A stretch of DNA of 64,000 bases from an archaeon (lineage in GTDB: Archaea > EX4484-52 > WAPT01). The position numbers and the translations under genes were made by a program. The DNA lies in the NCBI GenBank assembly GCA_029258795.1, contig JAPDKB010000002.1:114822-178821 (forward strand). Direction: 5' to 3'. Positions 17,084 to 26,586 of this stretch are shown here, in pieces. How positions within the stretch are numbered: the stretch's first letter is position 1; every line of letters begins with the position of its first letter. Under the pieces are notes generated by a model that worked only from the letters and a program-made list of their open reading frames with translations, made no database searches and was not told where the DNA came from.

Positions 17084-18085
17084 ATGATATTTGCAGAAAT
17101 GTACGAACCAAGGCTTGATGAGATTCTCGAATTGCTGAAGAAAAATGTGAATCATGGCAGCAGGGTGTTTCTGCAGCTTCCGGAAGGACTGAAGAAAAAA
17201 GCACAGATAATAGTAGAGGGAATTGAAAAGAAAGGTTATGAAGTGGTTGTGGACATAGAACCGTGTTTTGGAGCTTGCGATGTTCCTGTGGCAAGAGCTA
17301 AGGTGGAGGGTTGCGATGTTGTTCTTCATCTGGGGCACACGCCCATTCTGGAGCTTGATTCTCAGATAAAAGAAATGCACGGCATTAAGGTGGTATACTA
17401 TCCCGTCCATGCTATAGTGGACTTAACACCTCTGCTTGAGAGGGCTGCGGGTCTTTTGGAGAGAGGGTCAAAAGTTAGTGTAGCGACAACCATCCAGTTC
17501 CACCACGTGCTGGAAAGCATAACCGAAGAGCTTAAAAAGCAAGGTTTCACGCCCTTGATAGGAAAGAGTGCGAGAACCGGTCTGGAAGGCGTGGTTCTGG
17601 GCTGTGATTATGCCGCGATGAAGAAGATGGATGGGGAAGTAATGTCACACCTTTTCATTGCGGGAGGAGAGTTCCATGTAAAGGGTGCGATTAGAGAGGT
17701 GAACAAGTCAATTGTACACATTAATCCTGAGAGAAATGAAGTCAAGTTGATTGGAAAGGAAGAGAGGGAAAAGATCATGAGAAGGGAAATGTTGCTAGTG
17801 GAGAAGTTCAAGGAAGCGGAAAAGATAGGCATATTGACCTCCACCAAGCTCGGGCAGAGGTTCGGAGATCCATTTAAGGTTAAGAGGGCTGTGGAGAAGC
17901 TGGGCAAAAAATGCTTCGTCCTGAGTGGAGATTTGATCAGCAGAGAGAAGCTGGAAGGTTTGGATGTTGATTTTTATATAATACTGGCTTGTCCGCGTCT
18001 GGAAGAAGATACCACCATATTCAGTGCTCCTGCCATCGCATGGGGCACTCTAGTTAAACATTTAAAGATTACAGGTATTGATTAA
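17084..18085 (+). CDS. dph2: Diphthamide biosynthesis radical enzyme Dph2
   Basis: DIEPCFGACDVP, GVVLGCDYAA, ILACPRLEEDT with spaced cluster-ligand cysteines. Confidence 0.92.
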   Translation: MIFAEMYEPRLDEILELLKKNVNHGSRVFLQLPEGLKKKAQIIVEGIEKKGYEVVVDIEPCFGACDVPVARAKVEGCDVVLHLGHTPILELDSQIKEMHGIKVVYYPVHAIVDLTPLLERAAGLLERGSKVSVATTIQFHHVLESITEELKKQGFTPLIGKSARTGLEGVVLGCDYAAMKKMDGEVMSHLFIAGGEFHVKGAIREVNKSIVHINPERNEVKLIGKEEREKIMRREMLLVEKFKEAEKIGILTSTKLGQRFGDPFKVKRAVEKLGKKCFVLSGDLISREKLEGLDVDFYIILACPRLEEDTTIFSAPAIAWGTLVKHLKITGID

Positions 18086-18110
18086 ATGTTCAAATCCACG
18101 GGGTGAAATC

Positions 18111-18386
18111 ATGGAGATAAACGTGAAGAAGGAGAAGGACGGCACACTCATCGTGGAGGTGAAAGGTGTTGATGCTTATCTTCCCAACCTTCTCAGACAG
18201 GAGCTGTGGAATGATGATGGAGTAACCTTTGCGGCTTTTGATAAGGATCACCCTTACATAGGAACACCGAAACTCATCGTGAGGGGAAAGAACCCGGAGA
18301 AATCCCTGATGGATGCCATTGAAAGACTTAAAAACATGTTCAAACAGCTGGAAGATTCGTTTAAATCTTCCTTTCAATCTCAGTAA
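18111..18386 (+). CDS. rpoL: DNA-directed RNA polymerase subunit L (Rpb11-like)
   Basis: GVDAYLPNLLRQELWNDDGVTFAAFDKDHPYIGTPKLIVRGKNPEKSLMDAIERL. Confidence 0.88.
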   Translation: MEINVKKEKDGTLIVEVKGVDAYLPNLLRQELWNDDGVTFAAFDKDHPYIGTPKLIVRGKNPEKSLMDAIERLKNMFKQLEDSFKSSFQSQ

Positions 18387-18504
18387 ATTTCGTTTATCGA
18401 CGAAATATTATTTGTGCATTTAGATAACATTTAAAAAGTTTTTTATACTAATAGGAGCTCCACGTGAAAATTTTCTTGTGAATTGATAAAAGCTAGCGGT
18501 GATT

Positions 18505-18996
18505 ATGTCCATGGAAGCACAAACCCGTATAAATCACAAAAGGAGATTCAGGATACCTGAAAAGCTGGAAGACCTGTTCTATTTATTGCTGGGAATGTTC
18601 ATAGCATTCCTTATATACCACTTGATGGCATTTGCTCTGCATACTTCCGATCCAATAGTTTCGGTGGTATCATGCTCCATGTTGCCAACACTGGATAGAG
18701 GAGACTTGCTCGTTGTTAAGGGCGTTACTTTTGAAGAGATAGTGGCGGGAAGAAAAAACGGCACCATCATAGTTTACCGCCATCCTGTGGATGGCAGGCT
18801 TATAGTTCACAGAGTATACGAGAAATTACCTGATGGGACGCTGCGAACATGGGGAGACAACAATCCCGTTCCCGACCCATGGGTTGTACCAATCGAAAAT
18901 GTGGTTGGTAAGGTTATGTATAGGATACCGTATTTGGGATATCCTAAAATAATCCTGTCGGAGCTTGTGGGAGCTACCCCTTCCATCTCATGCTGA
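18505..18996 (+). CDS. Signal peptidase I (archaeal/SipW-like)
   Basis: TM then VVSCSMLPTLDRGDLLVVKGV (catalytic Ser), IVYRHPVDGRLIVHRVYE, WGDNNPVPD. Confidence 0.9.
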   Translation: MSMEAQTRINHKRRFRIPEKLEDLFYLLLGMFIAFLIYHLMAFALHTSDPIVSVVSCSMLPTLDRGDLLVVKGVTFEEIVAGRKNGTIIVYRHPVDGRLIVHRVYEKLPDGTLRTWGDNNPVPDPWVVPIENVVGKVMYRIPYLGYPKIILSELVGATPSISC

Positions 18997-19367
18997 ACGT
19001 TAATCTCAAGACCCGGGGGTGGTGCAGTATCAAACTGTGTAAGAAGTGTGGTAGTTTAATGCAGCCAATAAAGAAGGATGGAAAAGTTATACTGGTGTGT
19101 ATGAGGTGTGGTAGGAAAGAGAAGATGACCTCTAATGATAACTTCAAGATAACTGAAAGGATAGAGCATGATGCTGCTAGGGATAGCATTCCTGTGGTGG
19201 ATGAGGAAAATGAGGTTAAACAATTACCCACAACCACAATCGAATGTCCAAAATGCGGACATAACGAGGCAGAATGGTGGACGATGCAAACCAGAAGCAG
19301 TGATGAACCGGAAACAAGGTTCTACAGATGCACAAAATGCAAGCATACATGGAGAGAATACAGCTGA
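18990..19367 (+). CDS. Transcription factor S (TFIIS/RPB9-like)
   Basis: Two zinc ribbons: CKKCGSLM...CMRCG and CPKCGHNEAEWWTMQTRSSDEPETRFYRCTKCKHTWRE. Confidence 0.92.
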   Translation: MLNVNLKTRGWCSIKLCKKCGSLMQPIKKDGKVILVCMRCGRKEKMTSNDNFKITERIEHDAARDSIPVVDEENEVKQLPTTTIECPKCGHNEAEWWTMQTRSSDEPETRFYRCTKCKHTWREYS

Positions 19368-19433
19368 ACACCCTTTTCTACCACCTTTCTTAATTATATC
19401 ATTTAAAAAAATTTACGTGCCATTAACTTCTCC

Positions 19434-19721
19434 ATGCAGCTGGATGAGGAGACGGTGCGGAGGGTGGCATTTCTTGCGCGTCTGAAGCTTGACGAGGAGG
19501 AGGTAGAGAAATACAGGAGAGAGCTGGAGAGCATACTGGAAAGCTTTCACGTTCTGAACGAAGCAAAGGTTGATGGTCTTGAGCCTGCCTTCCAGCCCAT
19601 TCCCGTAAAAAACGTTTTCAGGAGGGACGATGTTGGGGAAAGTGTGCCTCAGGATCTGGCTCTTTCAAACACAAAAAATCGAGAAGGAGGTTTTTTTAAA
19701 GGTCCAAAAGTCATGGATTGA
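19434..19721 (+). CDS. gatC: Asp/Glu-tRNA amidotransferase subunit GatC
   Basis: LDEETVRRVAFLARLKLDEEEVEKYRRELESILESFHVLNEAKVDGLEPAFQPI; precedes gatA. Confidence 0.9.
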   Translation: MQLDEETVRRVAFLARLKLDEEEVEKYRRELESILESFHVLNEAKVDGLEPAFQPIPVKNVFRRDDVGESVPQDLALSNTKNREGGFFKGPKVMD

Positions 19722-19729
19722 TGGTGTGA

Positions 19730-21157
19730 ATGATGACAAAAGTACAGCCTCTTCGGGAATTCATTCAGGATGTTCGGGCAGGAAATGTTGATGAGGAGGA
19801 GTTCCTGCACAGCGTTATGGAAGCTTGTAGCAAGCTTGATGAGGAGTATGAGCCGTTCATAACTCTCAGGAATGTAGAAGAGGTGTTAGAGGAAGGTAGA
19901 GGTTTGCTAAAAACTAAAGGAAAGATGCCTCTCGTACCCTTCAGCGTGAAGGACAATATATGTACCGCTGGTGTTAGAACCACCGCCGGTAGCAAAATAT
20001 TGCACGACTACATTCCGTTTTTCGATGCCACCTGCGTTAAAGCTCTCAAGGATGAAGGTGCTGTTCTGATAGGCAAAACCGCCACAGACGAGTTCGGATT
20101 TGGCACTTTCTGCACCAACTGCGCTTTTTGCACACCTAAAAATCCGCACGACAAGAGCAGGGTTTGTGGCGGTTCTTCCGGAGGAGCTGCATGTATAACA
20201 GCATTGGCGTCATTTCCGCACGTTGCAATCGCTGAAAGTACCGGCGGTTCTATAGCGTGTCCCGCAAGTTTCTGTGGAGTGTTCGGTTTCACCCCCACTT
20301 ATGGTGTTGTGAGCAGGTACGGGCTGGTGGATTACGCTAACTCACTGGATAAAATAGGTCTGATGGCGAAATATATTGATGACATCATGCTCGCATTTGA
20401 GTTCATATCCCGCAGGGATGAGCGTGATTCCACATGCGTTGGACTTGATAAGGAAGATCACGACATAACTCTTGAGAGGATTACACTCGGGATTCCGAAA
20501 GAGTTTGTGGAAGCTGTAACGGATGAGAAAGTGCTGAAGACCTTCCAGAGCTTTGTGAAGAAGCTTGAGGGAAACGGCGTCAACATCGTTCAGGTGAGCA
20601 TTCCATCCGTGAAATACGCTCTTGCAGCTTACTACATAGTTGCAACGGCTGAAGCTTCCACCAATCTAGCGAAGTTCTGCGGGATGAGGTACGGCTATGA
20701 GAAGAATCCGGAGGGAAAGCATTACAACGAGTATTTCAGCGAGGTGAGAAGCGAAGGTTTTGGGGAGGAGGCAAAACGAAGAATCCTCTTGGGTACATTT
20801 GCAAGGATGGCCGGTTACAGAGATGCTTACTACCTGAGAGCCTTGAAGGTCAGAACACTTGTGATCAGAGAGTTTGAGAAAGCTCTGAAGAATGCGGACT
20901 TTTTGCTGGCTCCAACTATGCCTGTACTTCCTCCACGTTTTGAAGATGTGAAGGAGATGAGCCCTGCCGAAGTTTACGCCATGGATGTGCTCACCGTGCC
21001 CGCCAACTTTGCTGGCTTACCTCACATTTCCCTGCCGTGCGGAAGCGTCGCTGGACTTCCGGTTGGGGTGCAGCTGATGGGCAGGCACTTTTCCGACTGG
21101 AAAATGCTTTCTCTGGCAAAAATAATGGAGGAAGCTGAACTCACGCATTCCTTCTGA
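19730..21157 (+). CDS. gatA: Asp/Glu-tRNA amidotransferase subunit GatA
   Basis: Amidase signature: PFSVKDNICTAGVRTTAGSKILHDY, VCGGSSGGAACITALASFPHVAIAESTGGSIACPASFCGVFGFTPTYG. Confidence 0.95.
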   Translation: MMTKVQPLREFIQDVRAGNVDEEEFLHSVMEACSKLDEEYEPFITLRNVEEVLEEGRGLLKTKGKMPLVPFSVKDNICTAGVRTTAGSKILHDYIPFFDATCVKALKDEGAVLIGKTATDEFGFGTFCTNCAFCTPKNPHDKSRVCGGSSGGAACITALASFPHVAIAESTGGSIACPASFCGVFGFTPTYGVVSRYGLVDYANSLDKIGLMAKYIDDIMLAFEFISRRDERDSTCVGLDKEDHDITLERITLGIPKEFVEAVTDEKVLKTFQSFVKKLEGNGVNIVQVSIPSVKYALAAYYIVATAEASTNLAKFCGMRYGYEKNPEGKHYNEYFSEVRSEGFGEEAKRRILLGTFARMAGYRDAYYLRALKVRTLVIREFEKALKNADFLLAPTMPVLPPRFEDVKEMSPAEVYAMDVLTVPANFAGLPHISLPCGSVAGLPVGVQLMGRHFSDWKMLSLAKIMEEAELTHSF

Positions 21158-24100
21158 GCAGGAGTATAAGTGTGGACATGACCATCACAGCCATGAGTTG
21201 TACGAGCTCTATTCCCGGAGCTTGTGTTTCTGCTCCTTCTGCAACCAGCTCCTTAAAGTTTAGAGTTACGTCTGCAACTTGTTTTTGAGATGTGCTCCAG
21301 CTGGTTGCAGTGATTTTTAAAATACACGATGGTTTGGTTGGATCGTAGACTGGCGTATAGACCTTGACAGGAATCCTCGTGATTTTGCCTGGAGGAATTG
21401 TGAAGCTCGTCTCTTTCTCGTATGGTGTGCCTTCATAACCAGCAAACCACGCTCTCACAAACTTGGAGCATCCTGAAGTATTCAGTTTGAGGTCTATTAA
21501 CTCATTAAATGTGTTGGGGTTTTTTATAGTAACAACGAGCCTCTTTTCAACACCTACTGTAATGTCTAGATTAGATGTTACTATAAGTGAAGCCGACTTC
21601 GGCACGGAAGCGGATTCTACGCATTTAGACCTCACACAGCTTCCTGTTGCACAATCGCTTGATGTGCTGCATTTACAATCTTTATCAGCCTGAACTTTGA
21701 TGTCAAGGGCAGTGTAGTTCTTGTTGCCTGCTTTGTCCCATGCAACAATATAATATTCTTTGGTTTCTGAAGTACATCTATCTAACGATATTTTACATAC
21801 CTTGTCCTTGTCTACCTGATACTTCCATTCACAAATCACCTGATCGCAGTTGGGTGTAGGACACACTCTTATAATATCGACCCCGCTCTTCCCGACGGTC
21901 GGCGATGTCTCATTATCATAGACATCCTCCACATTTGGATATTTGAAGGTGATGACCCACACTCTACTCACATCATCAAATGTGAGGTTGTATGCTGTTT
22001 CAGGGCTGTGAATCACCGGAGGAAGCACATCCGGCAGGAAGAGCGACTCTCCCTTATAAGTATTTGCTTCACACACATAGCCCTGCCCGTTCTCGTCAAA
22101 TACCAGTGTACCCTGATGTACTTGCTTAACGAGAGGCACACCGGTAGCTATCTCCACATTTTCATCACCATCAGGAGCACTTTCGCACTTCCAGACAGTA
22201 TGGAACCCTTTATAACCTGAAGCCGCACTTGCATTGCATGCGTAACGTCCGGCAGGTAGTTCTGCAGCAAGGCTATCTGGTGTGTCATCACCTATCTTTT
22301 CAATTTCATGCGATACCCAATGCTCACCATCCTTACATGAGCGATACACTGGAATGGGTTGCTTAGATTCGATATGACCCAGTGCACTATCGAGACCCTT
22401 TGAGTTATAAAGCTTTTTCGCATCTTCAGCCAAAAAATTATTCGCTGGTCCAAAACCACAGAGAGCAACCTCGTAATAGTTTCCAGTTTTACCGTTCACT
22501 TCAAGTGTTACGGGATTCATCAAACATTCCTCCCAGTTATATATGCATGCTGCAAGCACAGCAGGATCGAGACCTGCGAGCTCACCATAATTCCAATTTA
22601 TGTTTGCCATCTGTTTCACGTCGCAGGTAGTATTTATGGTCAATGTCAGATTAACCATATCTATATTTAACGAACAATCATACCCTACCGTTATGTTAAC
22701 ATGTATAGATGCGTCACTTCCATACTCTATTTTGTACTTATCTGGCACGCAGGTAAATTTTGGAGTATCACAACCTGCAGGTTCCACGTTGAATGCTTCC
22801 AGAACTTCCGTGGTGGATGGTTTGGGCATATCGCTACTCAGCACTTCTTCAAGATCGTCTGAACTCTTAATTGAAGTATAAAACTCCGATGCATTTTCAA
22901 AGCCATACTTTGTTACATCAACATTAGAAAGCTTTACTTCGATATCTTCTCTTTCTAGAACATCCGTAAGTTCTCCTCTAAAAACGACATCGTCTAGTTT
23001 TTCACTACAAATTTGGTCAGAGTAGAAAGCAAAATCTGCAACCGTTTCCAAAACGCTTAAAGTATCTTCCTTATTGGCATTATAAGCGTCAACAAGATCT
23101 GACGCGTCGCATATTTCCATCCCGTTAATTTTTGGTATGTCGAAAACAGAGAGGATTACATTTGTTTTCCTTTGTCTGGTTGATGTGCCAGATAGTTGTT
23201 GAGGAGTCACTTGTTCATTCACACCGATTAAGAAGTCCTGAGAATAAAACACTCTATTATATCCATCTCCCACGACCAATCCCGGACCGGTAGTCACGGA
23301 TACGCTACCCCACCCACCGTCTGGTTCCGGTGCTGTGAGGCTCTTACGAGCCACAACATTTTCTATACCCTGTCTTAATCTCTTTCTGAAAGCCCACGCC
23401 CTGTAAGCATCAACTTTCCAGCTTAAATTATAGTACTTTTTGAACACTTTCTGCGTGTCTGGAATTTTCAGTCCAAGCATAGGATGGGATAAAGTTACAC
23501 TTAAGTTTTTGTGTCTAGCGTAAATTCCAGTGAGAATGCTTTCAACTCCACCGCTCTCATTTACAAGGCTCACTTTTACTCTCATCATAGGAATCCTGTT
23601 CTGACACGCCTGTATGAAAGCGTTAAAAGTAACATTGACAGTCTCGTTGGTGAGTGGCCATCCCGGAATCAAGGAGTCCACACCACCCGGATTAAATTCA
23701 AACGTCAGCTCCGGATGCTTGGTAATACCACGCATTAACAGCCAGTAACCAAAAGTAGCACATCCTTTACAGTAATTAAACTCATTGTTATATTCCCAGG
23801 GTTCTATCCACGCTTCTGGACTGTCACATGTGGGGTTACTATCGACTATACACATAAATTTGTTCGAGCTCGAAGCAAATTGTTGTGTTGTGGTTGTTGC
23901 ACTAGAACTAGATGAGGATGACGCAGATGCTGTATTATCTATGACTTCCCACACATCACATGTTGGGGGGTTGGCGCACTTAACCTCTGCCCATTCAGCA
24001 CAAGTCGGCGGATCTGCACAGCCGCTTACAGGTTTCCCGCTCCCGTCCGTGACATTTAATAATTTACCCTCCTGCCCTTCTACCCATTTCCAATTAGTTA

Positions 24101-24392
24101 CGTAGGTGCCACCATGCCAGTCGCGCCTCTCATAACTCCAACACAGATAGCCATTACATTTAATACACAATCTTAGTGTGCCCTCACTGGTAGTGCCGGC
24201 AGTAGAATAAAGTGCGTTTTCAGGACAGATTCTGGCATCTGAACAGTCCCTGGTGTCTATTACGTTAACTAAGCTACATAGAGATTGAGGGTTTTGCTTA
24301 ACACATTTATCTGCAAAAACCTGCGAGACGAGGTGTGTATACATTATACCTGCAATCAACATTGTTAAAATAAAGACTCTTATCTTTCTCAT
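21141..24392 (-). CDS. Large secreted Cys-rich surface protein with Ser/Thr linker and C-terminal hydrophobic anchor
   Basis: Signal peptide MRKIRVFILTMLIAGIMYTHLVSQVFA; ASASSSSSSSATTTTQQFASSS; CKCSTSSDCATGSCVRSKC; C-terminus ETQAPGIELVQLMAVMVMSTLILLLRRNA. Confidence 0.8.
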   Translation of the reverse strand: MRKIRVFILTMLIAGIMYTHLVSQVFADKCVKQNPQSLCSLVNVIDTRDCSDARICPENALYSTAGTTSEGTLRLCIKCNGYLCWSYERRDWHGGTYVTNWKWVEGQEGKLLNVTDGSGKPVSGCADPPTCAEWAEVKCANPPTCDVWEVIDNTASASSSSSSSATTTTQQFASSSNKFMCIVDSNPTCDSPEAWIEPWEYNNEFNYCKGCATFGYWLLMRGITKHPELTFEFNPGGVDSLIPGWPLTNETVNVTFNAFIQACQNRIPMMRVKVSLVNESGGVESILTGIYARHKNLSVTLSHPMLGLKIPDTQKVFKKYYNLSWKVDAYRAWAFRKRLRQGIENVVARKSLTAPEPDGGWGSVSVTTGPGLVVGDGYNRVFYSQDFLIGVNEQVTPQQLSGTSTRQRKTNVILSVFDIPKINGMEICDASDLVDAYNANKEDTLSVLETVADFAFYSDQICSEKLDDVVFRGELTDVLEREDIEVKLSNVDVTKYGFENASEFYTSIKSSDDLEEVLSSDMPKPSTTEVLEAFNVEPAGCDTPKFTCVPDKYKIEYGSDASIHVNITVGYDCSLNIDMVNLTLTINTTCDVKQMANINWNYGELAGLDPAVLAACIYNWEECLMNPVTLEVNGKTGNYYEVALCGFGPANNFLAEDAKKLYNSKGLDSALGHIESKQPIPVYRSCKDGEHWVSHEIEKIGDDTPDSLAAELPAGRYACNASAASGYKGFHTVWKCESAPDGDENVEIATGVPLVKQVHQGTLVFDENGQGYVCEANTYKGESLFLPDVLPPVIHSPETAYNLTFDDVSRVWVITFKYPNVEDVYDNETSPTVGKSGVDIIRVCPTPNCDQVICEWKYQVDKDKVCKISLDRCTSETKEYYIVAWDKAGNKNYTALDIKVQADKDCKCSTSSDCATGSCVRSKCVESASVPKSASLIVTSNLDITVGVEKRLVVTIKNPNTFNELIDLKLNTSGCSKFVRAWFAGYEGTPYEKETSFTIPPGKITRIPVKVYTPVYDPTKPSCILKITATSWSTSQKQVADVTLNFKELVAEGAETQAPGIELVQLMAVMVMSTLILLLRRNA

Positions 24393-24395
24393 CTC

Positions 24396-25760
24396 TCATC
24401 CCCTCCGTTTCACCAGTAGTATAAGTGTGAGGATCATGAATATGGCCATCGCTGCAATGCTGATCAACACCTTCTTGTGCATTGGTATTTTTTCCTCTTC
24501 TTTTGTTTGCGCTTTAAGAGTCAAACAGTCCAAACAGCCGTATCCAATTTCACTCTCCTCACACACACCATCAGTAAAACATGGTACTGAAAGGTCTCTT
24601 ATGCGCCCGTCGGGATAAATGATTTTTTCTGGTTCAAGTTTGTGGTACTCCACAATCTTGCTATCAAGGAGATTATTGTTTGCATCATAAAGATCAACCT
24701 TTAAAGTATACTTGTCAAGTTTTTCTGGTGCTTTCATCCTGACCTCTGTAACATAACTCTCTGGAGGAAGTTCTTTGATTTCGAGCGTTTTACTCTTTAG
24801 GGTATTGCCATCTTTCATGATACTGACGACAAGTTTCACATCTCTTACCTCGCTATATCCATCAGCTGCACCAACCAGATAAATCTGAAGCACAATATCT
24901 TCACCTTTCTCGTAAACATCTTTAGAATTAATAACATCGACAATTCTCCCGCTTACTCCCCTCACAACAATTCTCACTCTTTGCATCCCCACTCTTTCGA
25001 GGGTGTTCGCATCTTTCAGCACTACCACAATATCGTATGTTCCGGACCTTCCGATTTTAAGTGGTTCAGAAAACTCCTTTTCCTCTCTAGCATCAAGTTT
25101 GACACTCTCCTCCTTCAAAACTTCTCCATTATTTATATCTCCGTTTGCAGTAGTGAGGATATACTCGATCTTCATATGTCTTGGGTTATCCGCACGGCTT
25201 ATAAGAGAGAACTTCACGTCGAACAGCTCATTAATATTAACAGACTCTCCTCTCAACCCATAGGACGGGATATAAAGGGTTGTACTACCCGCGTGCCTCG
25301 GAATCACAACATGGACCGGGTTAGATAAGTTAAAATAAATATCATACTTACAGGGTGAGAGAGGAAGGGAATTTTCATCTAGATCTAATATCTTGTCATA
25401 AATTGGATCGCCTCCGCCCGAGTAAAATTTGACCACCAATTTATAGTCTTCGCCCTTACACAGGTTAGGCAAGGAGAGTTTATAACTGAGCTCTTTCACT
25501 TCTCGAGGCGCGAGCAAGATGCTTGTAGAAAGCACAGTGAACATCTCCGCATTGTCTTTACTCCTCAAAATAATGGCCCTTAATATTACTTTTTTCACAG
25601 AATCATCATAATTAATCAACATTCCGTTGAGTTCATTACCTGAAATTTTAACACCGGTCACGCCGACGTATTTGGCCGCGGAAATTGGAGCCATAAAAGT
25701 AAGCGCAAGCATGAGCGCCAGTACAGAAAACAAAGTATAAGACAAATTTGAGAGTCGCAT
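24396..25760 (-). CDS. Secreted, C-terminally membrane-anchored Ig-like/COG1470-like surface protein
   Basis: Signal peptide; beta-rich repeats; CFTDGVCEESEIGYGCLDC; C-terminal TM plus KRRG. 4-nt gap to the 1083-aa gene. Confidence 0.75.
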   Translation of the reverse strand: MRLSNLSYTLFSVLALMLALTFMAPISAAKYVGVTGVKISGNELNGMLINYDDSVKKVILRAIILRSKDNAEMFTVLSTSILLAPREVKELSYKLSLPNLCKGEDYKLVVKFYSGGGDPIYDKILDLDENSLPLSPCKYDIYFNLSNPVHVVIPRHAGSTTLYIPSYGLRGESVNINELFDVKFSLISRADNPRHMKIEYILTTANGDINNGEVLKEESVKLDAREEKEFSEPLKIGRSGTYDIVVVLKDANTLERVGMQRVRIVVRGVSGRIVDVINSKDVYEKGEDIVLQIYLVGAADGYSEVRDVKLVVSIMKDGNTLKSKTLEIKELPPESYVTEVRMKAPEKLDKYTLKVDLYDANNNLLDSKIVEYHKLEPEKIIYPDGRIRDLSVPCFTDGVCEESEIGYGCLDCLTLKAQTKEEEKIPMHKKVLISIAAMAIFMILTLILLVKRRG

Positions 25761-25867
25761 GATTATCTTAGAGATTTAAGGTATATATAAAAATTACGCC
25801 TTCTCTCGGCGAGTGCGTCCGGATAACTAAGAATTTCTCCACCACAATATAAAAATCAAAATAAGAA

Positions 25868-25912
25868 GGCATCACCTCCCGAGGAAGTAATACGGGGGAG
25901 GAATGTGATGCC
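25868..25912 (+). promoter_or_regulatory. Hairpin in the transposase 5' leader overlapping its SD-like purine tract
   Basis: GGCATCAC CTCCC ... GGGAG gaat GTGATGCC; the GGGGGAGG tract lies in the 3' arm, just before ATG 25915. Confidence 0.75.
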
Positions 25913-25914
25913 AG

Positions 25915-26583
25915 ATGGAAATCTACTCCCTGATAAAAAACATTCTCTCAAACATATTTAAACGTAACAGAATCCCGCTTGAAATAAAACTCCTTGCCGT
26001 AACTTTATTCTTGCATGGTATGGGTGTGAGAAGGATAAGGAAAGTGGTTCAATCCTCCAAATCTTCAGTACACGAATGGACCTTAAAGTTCAGGCAGGTT
26101 CTGAACTTTAAGGTGGAAAAGAAGAGAAGGAGATGCATAGCAATAGATGAAACCAAGCTGAGAGTGAATCAAGCATGGTATTACATCCATGCTGCCATGG
26201 ACGCGGAAACAAAAGAATTGATAGTGATGAAAGCATACACATCAAGAAATTACTTGAACACACTCGATTTCATAAAACGGGTTACGAGATTTTGCACAAA
26301 CAGGGATTTTGAGATAATAACGGATAAGATGCCGTGTTATGAACAGGTATGCAGAAGGCTTGGAGTAAGGTGGAGACATGAGACTTTTGGAAGGAGGAAT
26401 TGTATTGAGCATGTGTTCAGATCATTCAAGTTTTTCACGATGAGGTTTAATCACTGTCTGTGCGTTGATTTACGTAAGGTGAGTTTGAGACTGGACAGGG
26501 ATTACTGGTTTAAGAGGGTGCTGTATTTGCTTGAATTGTGGTGTGGAATGTTTATGTTTTATTGGAATGTTTTTAGGAGGTGA
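25915..26583 (+). CDS. IS6-like DDE transposase (222 aa)
   Basis: RRCIAIDETKLRVNQAWYYIHAAMDAETKELIVMKAYTSRN...EIITDKMPCYEQV...RRNCIEHVFRSFKFFTMRFN; D, D, E residues. Confidence 0.9.
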   Translation: MEIYSLIKNILSNIFKRNRIPLEIKLLAVTLFLHGMGVRRIRKVVQSSKSSVHEWTLKFRQVLNFKVEKKRRRCIAIDETKLRVNQAWYYIHAAMDAETKELIVMKAYTSRNYLNTLDFIKRVTRFCTNRDFEIITDKMPCYEQVCRRLGVRWRHETFGRRNCIEHVFRSFKFFTMRFNHCLCVDLRKVSLRLDRDYWFKRVLYLLELWCGMFMFYWNVFRR

Positions 26584-26586
26584 GGC

